The notes beneath the pieces were generated by a model. The model made no database searches and was not told the origin of the DNA. It saw nothing but the letters and a program-made list of their open reading frames with translations. A program made the position numbers and the translations under genes. Shown piece after piece: positions 22,312-34,004 of a stretch of 64,000 bases of DNA. Position 1 is the stretch's first letter; each line of letters opens with the position of its first letter. This DNA is from Benincasa hispida (Eukaryota; Streptophyta; Magnoliopsida; Cucurbitales; Cucurbitaceae), in contig NW_024064153.1 of the NCBI RefSeq assembly GCF_009727055.1, forward strand, positions 862,922 to 926,921, given 5' to 3'.

Positions 22312-24458
22312 TGTTGGGGATAATGCCCTAAACTCTCGTTGGGTTCTGTAGTTTGTAAACACTGTATTGAACAAACGCTTGCGATATAACAATATATGAT
22401 TTTTTTTCACTGTTGTCTATGAAACATGGGATGTTTTAATTGCTTTACCACAAACCAATAAACTAAAATCCCTGGTTGTCATTGTAACTTAAGCATGTAT
22501 GTGGAGACATACAGGTGGATCATGCCTTAAGTGATAACCAAAATGATCTGTAGTATATGGATAAATGAGGGAAACCTTATCCTGGTGAGACTATGGATGC
22601 GACCCGTTTTGTAAATTATTACAAGTGTTGTGACGTACTACAGATGGTTTGATCCTGATCATTCATGTGAAGACATGTGAGTGGAGGCATCCTATACAAA
22701 GGAGTTTGTATAAGACCGAACCACGAAGTGTTATAGTCTCGTTATATAACGTCGTGCATGACAAAGACTTCACTTCACTAGGATGACCATAGGTAACATG
22801 ACCTTAATCCTGAATGAGTTGGGAACTCTTGTTTTTAAGGGCGGTCCTTTGATTTGCATGGGTGAGAGTGGCCAGATTGTCGACTCAAACCTACCACTTT
22901 GGGAATTTTTCTGATTTGGGAGCTGGGAACTCAACTACACAAGATGGAATTCACTCCTTCCTCGAAATAGGGGTAAGTAGATAGATTGCTTCCTTAAGGG
23001 TTGATTCCGGGTCTTGAACATAGTGACCATAACCTCTCNGGAACTCAACTACACAAGATGGAATTCACTCCTTCCTCGAAATAGGGGTAAGTAGATAGAT
23101 TGCTTCCTTAAGGGCTGATTTCGAGGCTTGAACGATGAGGCGTCACACACCTTCTCATGGCCTGAGAGGTGTCCACACATAGTAGGACTATGTTATATTG
23201 TTCATTAGAGGGGTCGGTGGTACTTAAGGACTTAGATGTAACTATAAGCGCAAAACGGTAAATTGGCATAGTTGTACTTACGAGCATCTGTGAAGGGTTA
23301 TCGTACTGTTGACTGGTTATATCCGATGGACACAGAAATATATCTGTGATGAGAAGAATGCTACTATCAGTCTTTAGTGGAGTGCCTAGTAGTTAACGGA
23401 TGGTGGATCGTAGCTAAAGAGTTTAGTCAGCTATTCATGTATCATTATAGCTTCAAGCCACAGGTTCATAAGGTCCCCTTAGTAACTCAATGGATTCAAG
23501 TTGAGAATCAGTTTTTGGGTCAGTTTGAAATGTTCAAATTGACAAGAGGGAGTCTGATTATATATGATGTGATTAAACTGGTCAATTATATATGATATAG
23601 TTGACATGATGTATGAGATACACTAATTGGAGGAAAATGATATAAATATGATTTATATCTAGTGGAGGAGAAAAAGACTATGGTTTAAATGTTGCATATG
23701 CTGTGATATTAAAATTATAGATTATAAATATAATATGATAAGTTAGTTATTATATTTATTTATAATTAAACAATTATGAGATAATTGTTGGTGGTTTTCT
23801 CCATAACTGTGCGTGAAAGTGGGAGGTTGCATTCAATTTTCATAACTGAAGGATAAAATGGAATTAGTTTTCATTTTTGCAAGAGAATCAGATAATCGCA
23901 TCTCGATTGTACACTGTCTATCGTTTAGCTAACGAGAGCCTACACGACAGCTTAAGCTTTCCTAAACGATCGTGTACACGCGCAGTTTCCTAAACGATCT
24001 TGTAGCTTTTATTAAGCTATCACGCGCGAGAGCCAGATTACCTAAACGATCGTCTAAACAATCAACCTAATTTTTCTAAACGATCCTATACCTTTTATTA
24101 AACGATCAAGCACCACTCTGAGAATACCAAAGTCACTGAGTGGTGGTGTCCTAGTTGCTGCTTATTCATGGAGATGTCTGTTCGTTTGCTGAGCGACAAT
24201 GAGATTTGGTAGATGATTGGCTTAGCGTTGCAGTGACAGCAAAAGGTGTTGTTCTTGACGTGAGCGAGAGAAAGATAAAAGAAGAGTTCTTCAAAGGTGA
24301 GTCTCTCGGTCTTTTGTATTTATTATTAATAGCATGTCGTAATTTGTTCTGAAATGCTTAACTACTGTGTATGTTTGTGAATGCTTGTATTTCTATCACA
24401 ATAAACTTGGAATGATCTTGCTTCCGCTCATAGGTACTCTTTGATAAGAGATCCTTCA
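22312..24458 (+). mobile_element. solo copia LTR (family A) inside pol
   Basis: It runs from TGTTGGGGATAATGCCC to ...GAGATCCTTCA, the same termini as the family-A LTR at 52480-54534. The flanks are CAACA (22307-22311) and CAATA (24459-24463), a 4/5 target duplication, and minus-strand RT reading resumes on both sides at the YVDD region. No internal domain is present, so it is a solo LTR of 2,147 bp as assembled. That length includes an apparent local duplication around an N at 23039. The CGATCG-word array is at about 23920-24110. Confidence 0.88.
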
Positions 24459-24463
24459 CAATA

Positions 24464-25709
24464 TACAACACCAACAAAATGATAGTTTTGTTAACAATTT
24501 TCTTGTAAACATGAGGTTTGTCAACTTTTTGTTCAAAGCCATAAGATTTGATCGTAGTGTCAAATCTCATATTCCAGGATCTAGGTGCTTGTTTCAACCC
24601 ATAAATGGATCAATTAAGTTTTCAAACCTTTTGCTATTGACCCTGTTCAATAAACCCTCTGGATGAGACATATAGATACTCTCTTCAAGATAGCCATTCA
24701 GAAAGGCTGTCTTAACATCCATTTTTCATATTTCATAATCATAAAATATAGCTATGGACAAGAGTATTCTAATTAACTTTATCATGATAACTGGAGAGAA
24801 GATTTCTTCATAGTCTACCCCTTCTCTTTGGGTAAATCCTTTTGCCATAAGTCTAGCTTCGTAGGTCTGTACGTTACCAGCTTGGTCTTGTTTTCTCTTG
24901 TAGATCCATTTGACGATGGGTTTTATCCCTTTAGGTTGATCTACAGGATCCTAGACAGAATTGAAATACATAGATTTCATTCAAAGGTCCATGGCTTCAA
25001 TCCATTGGTTTTTATCCACACCATTCATTGCTTGTTTGAAAGACAATGGATCCTCTAAGCCATCACCTGGTATGATGACTCGAGTTTCAGTTAAACCCAT
25101 GTACCAGTCAGGCTATTGCACAACCTTCCCACTACAACGAGGCATTCTCAACTCTTGAGAATGATATGAAATACCAGTATCATCAACAACTCTTGATGGA
25201 CCTTTTCTGTTAACAGCTCTTATTAATGTATTTTTCGTTTCTCTTGACATTTCTTCTATTACTTACTGCGAGGTTAGTGATTTTTCATGTGTTCTTCCTC
25301 TAGGAAGGTTGCATTTGTCGATATAAATATCTTGTCTTCTTGAGGATCATAAAATAAACCATCTTTCGTTTCTTTTGGGTACCCTATAAATAGGCATACT
25401 TTTGAACGACGTTCCAACTTACTAGGATTTTGCACCAACACATGTGTTGGGCAACCCCAAATTCTGAAGTGGCATAAATTTCCTTTGCGTCCTCTCCAGA
25501 GCTCATAAGGTGTTTTAAAAACACTTTTCGAGAGAACCATGTTCAAAATATACACTGTAGTTTCAATTACGTAAGAATTTGGTAATTGAGCATCACTCAT
25601 CATGGAACGAACCATGTCCAACAAGGTTCTGTTCCTCTTTTCTGCCACACCATTTTGTTGAGGTGTGCCAGGGCTGTGAGTTGAGATTGGATTCCTTGTT
25701 CTATCAAAT
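24464..25709 (-). pseudogene. copia Pol: reverse transcriptase N-part and integrase C-part
   Basis: On the minus strand, 25709-25274 reads integrase text: SPGTPQQNGVAEKRNRTLLDMVRSMM, YILN, then the YELW.GRK and FRIWGCPTHV blocks, LERRSKVCLFIGYP and FYDPQEDKIFISTNATFLEEEH. Decayed RT follows (MDVKTAFLNG near 24720, SRSWNMRFD near 24575, VYKKI and VLY near 24490). The DDE glutamate context (QQNGVAEKRNR) is visible. The upstream half of integrase, the protease and gag of this element are not seen; it stops at an LTR edge at 25710. Several stops make it non-functional. Confidence 0.88.
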
Positions 25710-26377
25710 TGTTGGGGTTGATGCCCTAAACTTTCATAGGGTTCTGTAGTTTGTAAACACATGTATGAACAAACGCTTGTGATGTAATAATATGATATAT
25801 TTTCTTCATTGTTGTCTATGAAATATGAGATATTTAATGTGCATTTACCACAAACCAATAAACTAAGATCCCTGGTTGTCGTTGTAACTTAAGCAGACAT
25901 ACAAGTAAATCATGCCTTAAATGATAACCTAAATGGTCTGTAGTATATGGATAAAGGAGGGAAATCTTATCCTGGTGACACTACAGATATGACCCGCTTT
26001 GTAGATGTTACAAATGTTGTAAAGTACTACAGATGGTTTGACCCTGATCATTCATGTGGAGACATGCGAGCGGGAGTGTCCTATACAAAGGAGTATGTAT
26101 AAGGCCAGACCACGAAATGTTTAGTCTTGTTATATAACACCGTTCATGACAGAGACTTTCATTTCACTAGGATGACCATAAGTAACATGACCTTAATCCT
26201 GAGTGAGTTGGGAACTCTTACCTATGAGGGCGGTCCTTTGATTTGCGTGGGTGCGAATGGGCAGATTGCCAACTCAAAACTACCACTTTGGCGATTCATC
26301 TGATTGGAGAGCTAGGAACTCAGCTACACAAGATGGAATTAACTCCTTTTCCGAAGCATGGGTAAGTAGATAGATTT
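25710..26377 (+). mobile_element. family-A LTR, 5' portion only
   Basis: It starts TGTTGGGGTTGATGCCC at 25710 and follows the family-A LTR through 'ggtaagtagatagatt' at about 26376. It then switches abruptly to LTR sequence in the opposite orientation. The remaining 1.4 kb of this LTR is not found. It sits exactly where the integrase reading of the preceding element stops. Confidence 0.75.
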
Positions 26378-28130
26378 GGGTGAGGCTCTTGGACAACAAT
26401 CTCTTACTGTTGCTTGGATCACAAACAAACTTCTCCATGAATAAACACCCTCTTAGACACCACCATTCGGCAACCTTGGTATTCTTGGAGTGCAATCCAG
26501 GAGGTGTGGGCTCTGTTGGATTTGGTAGAGGGTTGGACATAGGCAATGATCGAACTATACGGCCAAGCAAGTGGGAGAAGAAACTGTCCATCACATAGAT
26601 TTTGTGTGCTTGATCGTTTATTAAAACTCAATAGGTACATGATTGTTTAGAAAAGCTGGCTTGATCATTTACACAATTGTTTAGAGAATCTCGTTACGCA
26701 CGTGATCATTTAGTAAAACTTTACACGATATTTTAGTCAAAGGTGCTTTACACGATCGTTTAGGCTCTCGCTTATAAGGCTATCGTATAGTCTCTAATAA
26801 GTTAAACGATTGGTAATTGTTTTAATGAAGCGATTCACTTTAAAAAATGAAAACATTTTTCATTTTATCCTTCAGTTATGAAGACTGAACATAACCTCCC
26901 ACTTTCATGCACAGTTAAAGGAGAAACCACCCACAATTATCATATAATTATTTTAATTATAAATAAATATAATAACTAACTTATCATATTATATTTATAA
27001 CCTATAGTTTTAATAGCATATCATATGTAACATTTAAACCATAGTTCCTTTCTCCTTTATTCAATTTGAATCATATTTATATCAAAATCCTCCAATTAAT
27101 GTATCTCATATATCATATCAATTATATCACATATAATTGAACATTTTTAATTATATTATATATAATCAAACTCCCTCTTGTTAATTTGAATACTTCAAAC
27201 TAACCCAAAAACTAATTCTCAACTAGAATCCATTGAGCTACCAAGGGGACCTTCTGGACCTGTAGCTTGAAGCTCCAACAGTACGTGAATAGCTGACTAA
27301 ACTCTTTAATCACGAGATCCACCATCTGTTAACTGTCGAGCACGCCATTAAAGACCGACAGCTGCACTCTTCTCACTATAAATATATTTATGTGCATCGG
27401 TTATAACCAGTCAACAGTACATTAACCTTTCCCAGATTGCTTGTAAGTACAAGTGGGCCAATTTACCGTTTTGCCCCTGTAGTTACATCTAATTCCTTAA
27501 GTACCACTAATTCCTCTAATGAATAATACACCATTGTTCTACTATGAGTTGACACCTCTCGGGCCATGAGAAGTTGTGTGGCGCCACATCGTTCAAGCCT
27601 CGGAATTAGCCCTTAGGGGAGCAATCTATCTACTCATCCCTGCTTCGGTGAAGGAGTGAATTCCATCTTGTGTAGCTGAGTTTCTAGCTCTCCAATCAGA
27701 AAAATCCCTAAAGTGGTAGGTTTGAGTTGACAATCTGGCCATTTACACCCATGCAAATCAAAGGACCACCTCATAGGTAGGAGTTTCCAACTCACTCAGG
27801 ATTAAGTTCATGTTACCTATGGTCATCCTAGTGAGATGAAAGTCTCTGTCATGAAGGACGTTATATAACGAGACTAAACATTTCTTGGTCTGGTCTGGTC
27901 TTATACAAACTCCTTTGTATAGGACACCCCTGCTCATATCTCTACATGAATGATCAGGATCAGACCATCTGTAGTACTTTACAACACTTGTAATATCTAT
28001 ATAGCGGGCCGTATCCGTAATGTCACAAGGATAAGATTTCCCTCATTTATCCATATACTACAAAACATTTAGGTTATCACTTAAGGCATGATTCACTTGT
28101 ATGTCTCCATATACATGCTTAAGTTACAAT
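26378..28130 (-). mobile_element. 3' LTR of outer minus copia element, part 1 (family A)
   Basis: The segment reads as a family-A LTR on the minus strand and includes the CGATCG-word array at 26600-26830. About 115 bases of the LTR end nearest the left junction are missing. At 28130 it is cut by a complete copia element and resumes at 38378. The junction text 'aagttacaa' plus 'gacaaccaggg' restores the order seen in other family-A LTRs. Confidence 0.75.
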
Positions 28131-30227
28131 TGAAGGAACTCTTATATTAGAGTGCCTATGAGCGGAAGCGATCTTTCCAATTTCATCATGACAGAATTTC
28201 CACACATACATTCTAACATATAGATATGCATTGAAAACACTAATTACTGGCATGCTTTAAAAGATAAATATAAAAGACCGAGAGACTTACTACTTGAAGA
28301 CAGTTTTCACAAGAACTCGGTCCAACGTGAACGAGTTCCTCTCACTCTTTCTTGTCCAGCAAGTAATCACCTAGCAGCACCACGGTCGTCTACATGATTA
28401 GCAGCGCACAAACAACAAGCAACCAGGGACGACACCACCACTCGAAGCCCCCAATATTCTCGGAGTGAGAATCCAAAGGGTGGACTTTGATGGAATTGGT
28501 AGAGGGGAGGAGGAAAAGTGATCATGTACTACGAATAAGCAAGTGGGAGAAAAGGGAAGGCTATCGTATAATCAGGTGTGCTCGATCGTTTAAAGCGGGG
28601 TACACGATCGTGTTGTAAATACTAGGCGACCGTTTAGTTACATTCGTCGCGCTAAGCGATCATCTAGCAAAGGCAAGCGATCGTTTAAGAAATCGCGGGC
28701 GATCGTTTAATTACGCAGGTGTGCGATCGTTTAGGAAAGCGGGCCCTATCGTATAGGCTCTCAACACTAAGTGATCAAAAGCTTTCACACCGTGAGCGAA
28801 TTTATTGATCTCTTGAAAAATGAAAACAATTTTCATTTTATTCTTCAGTTACAAGAACTGAATTCAACTTCCCACTTTCATACGAATCCGGAGAAAACTT
28901 TGGCCAATTATCTCATAACTGCCTAATTAGTAATATAATGAATATAATCATATTATATTCTTAACCTATAGTTTGATATCATATATCAACTATAGTATTT
29001 TCTCCTCTACTTGATATAAATCATATTTATATCCAATTTCCTCCAAAATAATGTATCTCATACATTTAGTCAAAGATATCATATATAATTAACCAGTTCA
29101 ATTATATCATATATAATCGCTCTTGTCAGTTTGAACATTTCAAACTGACCCAAAAACTGATTCTTAACTTGTATTCAAGCTACCAAGGGGACCTTATGAA
29201 CCTATGGCTCGAAGCTCCAACGGTATGTGAAAAGCCGACTAAACTCTTTGGCCACGAGATCCACCATCCGTTAACTGCCAGGCATTCCACTAAAGACCGA
29301 CAACTGAACTCTTCTCACCACAGATATATTTTTATGTCCATGGGATATAACCAATCATGAGTACGATAACCCTTCGTAACAATAGTTGGGCCAATTTACC
29401 GTTTTGTCCCTATAGTTACATCTCACTCCTTAAGTACCACTGATCCTCTAATGAACAATACAACCTAGTCCAACTATGTGTGAACACCTCTCGGGCCATG
29501 AGAAGGTGTGTAGAACCACATCGTTCAAGCCCTGGAATTAGCCCTTAAGAGAGCTATCTATCTACTTACCCTTGCTTCGGGGAAGAAGTGAATTCCATCT
29601 TGTGTAGCTAAGTTTCCAGCTCCCAAATTAGACGAATCCTCAAAGTGGTAGGTTTGAGTCGGCGGCCTGGCCACTCGCACCCATGCAAATCAAAGGACCG
29701 TCCTCAATGGCAAAAGTTCCTAACTCATTTAGGATTGAGGTCATGTTACCTATGGTCATCCTAGTGAAGTGAAGTCTTTGTCATGCATGGTGTTATATAA
29801 CGAGATGTTAACACTTCGTGGTCAGGTCTTATACAAACTCTTTGTATAGGATGCCCCCGCTCACATGTTCCCTACATGAATGATCAGGATTAGACCATCT
29901 GTGACAAGTTACAACACTTGTAACTATTCCACAAAGTGGACCACATTCGTAGCGTTACCAGGATAAGGTTTCCCTTATATATCCATATACTACAGACCAT
30001 TTTGGTTATTACTTAAGACATGATCCACTTGTATGTCACCACATACATCTTAAATTACATAAAGACAACCAGGGATTTTAGTTTATTGGTTTATGGCAAA
30101 GAAAATAAAACACTCAGATGAGCAAAATCAAGAAGTGAAGTAAATATCATATATTATACATCACAAGCGTTCATACAAATTGTTTACAAACTACAGGCTA
30201 CGAGACTTTAGGGCATCAACCCCAACA
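28131..30227 (-). repeat. 3' LTR of the complete copia element
   Basis: 2,097 bp, TGAAGGAACTC to ...CCCCAACA. A CGATCG-word array lies at 28580-28770, and the bases 30228-30242 next to it are the complement of a purine-rich tract. It matches 36282-38372 over its whole length by eye. Confidence 0.92.
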
Positions 30228-30399
30228 ATCTCCCACTTATCCTAAAGCAAAGTGGGGTGTACAAAAAACAAGTACAAGACAATAAACTAGGGCATAAAAG
30301 CCCAGTACAAGAAATCTCCCACTTGCCCTAGTCCAGCTGCGGGGGGTCCTGTAGACCCATGCTTTGAAGGTGACCCTCAAACATCATAGCCATGAAAGC

Positions 30400-31201
30400 C
30401 TTTGTAAATGGGTCAGCAACATTGTGCTCCGAAGCGATCTTTGTGACGATTAAGTCCCCTCAATGTACTATTTCGCATATCAGGTGATATTTTCGCTCTA
30501 TGTGTTTATCGCGCTTGTAACTCTTAGGCTCCTTGGAGTTCACCACAGCCCCACTATTGTCACAATAGAGGGTGATTGGCCTAGACATATCTGGAACAAC
30601 TTCCAGTTCTGTCAAAAACTTCCTGAGCCAGACGACCTCCTTAGTAGCTTCGCAAGCCGCTACGTACTCTGCCTTCATAGTGGAGTCAGCGATGCACCCT
30701 ACTTAGTGCTTTTCCACACTACAACTCCTTCGTTAAGAATAAGATTGATCTTGAAGTGGACTTATGAGAGTCTCTATCAATCTGAAAGTCAGAATCTATG
30801 TACTCAGTAAGGATCAAATCCTTAGATCCATACACGAGCATGTAGTCCCTCGTTCTCTGAAGATACTTGAGGATGTTCTTCACTGCTGTCTAGTGACCCT
30901 AACCTGGGTTAGACTGATATCTACTGACTATGCCCATAACGTAGCAGATGTCTGATCTAGTATAGAGCATCGCGTACATCAAACTGCCAACGGCAGATGC
31001 ATATGGGACCCGTCTCATCTCCTCAACCTCTTGAGGCATCTTAGGACACATGTCCTTAGATAAAGTGACTTCATTTCTGAATGGTAGTAGGCCCCTCTTG
31101 GAGTCCTGCATCAAGTACTTGAGCAACATCTTGTCAATGTACGATGCCTGAGACGGTGCTAGGACTTTGTTTTTACGATCCCGAAAGATCTGTATACCCA
31201 A
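30400..31201 (-). pseudogene. copia RNase H / RT C-terminus of the complete element
   Basis: 31201-30899 reads MGIQIFRDRKNKVLAPSQ, then YIDKMLLKY, PYASAVGSLMYAMLYTRSD and VSRYQSNPG. 30678-30460 reads YVAACEATKEVVWLRKFL and LYCDNSGAVVNSKEP. Between them the frame shifts, and the KSTSG/IKQ zone is decayed. These are the standard copia RNase H blocks. Compared with 38915-39652 of the surrounding element, this copy has more lesions. Confidence 0.9.
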
Positions 31202-31690
31202 AACAAACTGAGCCTCTCACAAATCTTTCATTTGGAATTGGGTCGCTAGCCAGTTGTCAACTGCATTCAGTAGACCTACATCATTCCCAATGAGTAATAT
31301 ATCGTCTACACAACATTAAGAAAACTACTAAAGCGTGGACGATCTTCTTGTAGACACAAGGTTCATCAACGTTCTGGTCAAAGCCATACGACTTGATCAC
31401 AGTATCAAACTGTATGTTCCAAGATCTAGACACCTGTTTCAGCCCATAAATGGACCAATTCAGCTTGTAAACTTTTTGCTCTTGACCTGTTTCAGCCCAT
31501 AAATGGACCAAGTCAGGCTGATCTACAAGATCCAATACTGAGCTGAAGTAATTGACTCCATCTTGATATCCATGGCCTTAACCCATTCATCCCAGTCAAC
31601 ATCCTCCATTGCCTTCTGATAAGTCAACGGATCCTCAACATTGCCATCTGCTACCATAGCAAGGATTTCTGTGAAACCCAGATAGTGAAC
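31202..31690 (-). pseudogene. copia reverse transcriptase remnant with internal loss
   Basis: The minus frame 31535-31281 holds LNWSIYGLKQVSRSWNIQFDTVIKSYGFDQNVDEPCVYKKI, given here only as the region 31465-31330. It then shifts at the catalytic site, where VDDILLIGN is readable in another frame near 31300. The part before this is short and partly duplicated ('cccataaatggacca' occurs at 31444 and 31496). Much of the RT fingers region seen at 39650-40240 is missing. The enzyme is dead. Confidence 0.85.
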
Positions 31691-31696
31691 GGATCC

Positions 31697-32698
31697 TCAA
31701 CGTCGCCATCGACTCCATCTGCTACCGGTGACATTCATTGGAAAGCTCTTGCAACATGACTTTACTTCGTGGACTGTGTCCCTAATATGATCCTTCTCCA
31801 GGAAAGTAGCGTTCGTGGAAACAAACACCCTATTTTTCGATGGATCATAAAAATAACCCCCTCGTGTACCTTTGGAGTAGCCTACAAAGAGGCATAACCT
31901 TGACCGTGGTTCCATCTTTTTGGGATTTGCCTCAAGCACATGTGTAGTGAAACCCCAAATGTGGAAGTGACGTAAAATAGCTTTATGCCCGTTCCACAAC
32001 TCCAAAGGTATTCTCACAACACTCTTGGAGGGAACACAATTAAGTATGTATACCGTAGTCTCCACTGCGAAACCCCAAAATGAGTCTAGCAAGGAAGCGT
32101 AAATCATCATCGAACGAACCATGTCCAACAAGGTTCTATTTCTCCTTTTCGCTACACCATTTTGCTGAGGTGTACCCGACGCTGAGAGTTAGGAAATGAT
32201 TCCATGTTCTATCAAATAGTCCTGGAATTGCAAGTCCAAAAACTCTTCACCTCGATCCGATCGAAGTGTTTTAATCTATCTATCCAATACATTTTCAACT
32301 TTAGCCTTGAACTCTTTAAACTTTTCAAAGGATTCAGACTTCCGTTGCATAAGATAAACATGGCCATACCTAGAGTAATCATCAGTAAAATTGATAAAAT
32401 ACTCATAGCCACCTCGGGCTCGCATATTCATAGAACCATAAAGGTCAGAATGTACTAACTCAAGAGGCTCTTTGGCTCGATAACCTTTTCCAGTAAAAAG
32501 TCGTTTAGTCATCTTATTCTCAAGGCAAGATTCACACACCGATAAAGAATTTTCTTCTAACTCACTTAGAAGTCCATTCTTCACCAATCTCTCAATCCTA
32601 TTGAGATTGATGTGCCCTAATCGAAGGTGCCAAAGTTGAACATTTTCTTTTGGAGAAATTCGTTGACGTTTAGAATGAGTTACAATAGTTTTAAACAA
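31697..32698 (-). pseudogene. copia GAG-pre-integrase and integrase, frameshifted
   Basis: 32698-32276 contains the HHCC zinc finger (HLRLGH......CESCLENKMTKRL), then LVHSDLYGSM and FINFTDDYSRYGHVYLM with the first two catalytic Asp residues. After lesions near 32200, the frame 32131-31697 holds MLDMVRSMM, VYILN, FHIWGFTTHV, RSRLCLFVGYSKGTRGGYFYDP and VFVSTNATFLE. The integrase would insert the DNA copy into the genome. At least one frameshift and stops separate the halves. Confidence 0.92.
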
Positions 32699-34004
32699 TT
32701 ATGTGTTATGGAGGGAACTAATGGCTAACGATCTTAGCACATACAATTACTTTCTAGAGACGCTGTACAAATAATAACACCATCTTTATGAATAAACATT
32801 TTATCCACATTAAATGAAATAGTGTATTTACGTTGTAGCAAGCACTTTATAGAAATAAGGTTCCTCTGAAGTTCAAGAATAATATATACATCATTCAAAA
32901 TTAGAAACCTATTATGTAAAGTTAATTGGATCCCTCCCACTGCCACAACTGAGATGACGTGCCCAGTGCCTACTCGCATCGTCATCTCACCAGCCTCTAA
33001 CTGTCGCTAGGATCTAATCCCTTGAAAAGAAGAATAAACGTGATTAGTGGCACCGAATCAATTATCCAGGCAGAATCATCATTCTCCACTAAACAAGTTT
33101 CAAGTACAAGTAAATCATATTTACCTCTATCTGCCTTGGTGACCTTTCTTTCCTTTAGCCAGTGAGGACATTTCCTCTTCCAGTGTCCATCCTGGCTGCA
33201 GTGGAAACATTTTCCCTTTCCAACCGGCAGCAGACGCATTCTTGAGGTGACAAACGACAGGTTAGCAGGCGCCTTCCCTTTCCCCTTACCACTATTCTTC
33301 TTCTTTCCCTTTGCAGAGTTAGAAGTAAAAGGTGCAGACTTCGTTCCTGAGGTCGAACCTTTATGGAATGTCCTAGAAAACAACATTTGCCTTAGCCTTC
33401 TTCCTCTCCTTACTTTTTAGTGAAGATTGGTAGGTCTGCAACTCGTTGAGGAGAGTTGTAAGGGTATATTTCACTTTGTTAAGAATCACATTACTAACAA
33501 AGTGTAGGAAGCTCTCCGGCAAAGAATGTAGGATTATGCTAACTTGGCTGCCCTCATCGATGGTAGACCCATTCAACACCGCCACATTGAAGTGGACCAT
33601 CATGTTAAACACATGTTCACGAATAGAGGTGCCTTCTTCCATTTTGGAGTTGAATATATACTTAAGAGCCTCGTGCTTGAGTTATTCAGACGGTTTTTCA
33701 AACATCCCTTGCAGGGACTCCATGATCTCACGTGTTGAGACCATGGGCTCATGATTCTTGGCCAAGACATCATTAAAACTTGCCAAGATATAGGCTCAGG
33801 CCTTCTCATTTGCCTGTGTCCATTGCTCGTATGCCTCCCGAACATTTCGAGCGACATTTGGAGTTGGAATAGGAGGACAGGCTCTGTAAGGGCAAATATG
33901 AGATCCTCGATGATTAGTATCGTCATGATCATGTGGTTCCAAGTCGAAAAATTATCGCCAGTTAATTTCTTGGCGCTAAGCAAAGCAATTGTGGCTGTGG
34001 CCAT
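32699..34004 (-). pseudogene. copia Gag and protease, frameshifted
   Basis: The ATG at 34004 starts MATATIALLSAKKLTGDNFSTW; a frameshift comes about 50 codons on. The frame 33642-33373 has SIREHVFNMMVHFN and LTTLLNELQTYQSSLKSKE. The frame 33386-32997 has a Lys/Gly-rich tract and an intact CCHC knuckle (CFHCSQDGHWKRKC, about 33167-33208), then a protease start WIIDS with a broken active site. The protease continues at 32985-32734 (VGTGHVISVVAVGG, LNDVYIILELQRNLIS). Gag forms the particle and the protease matures it. Frame lesions prevent a complete product. Confidence 0.9.
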
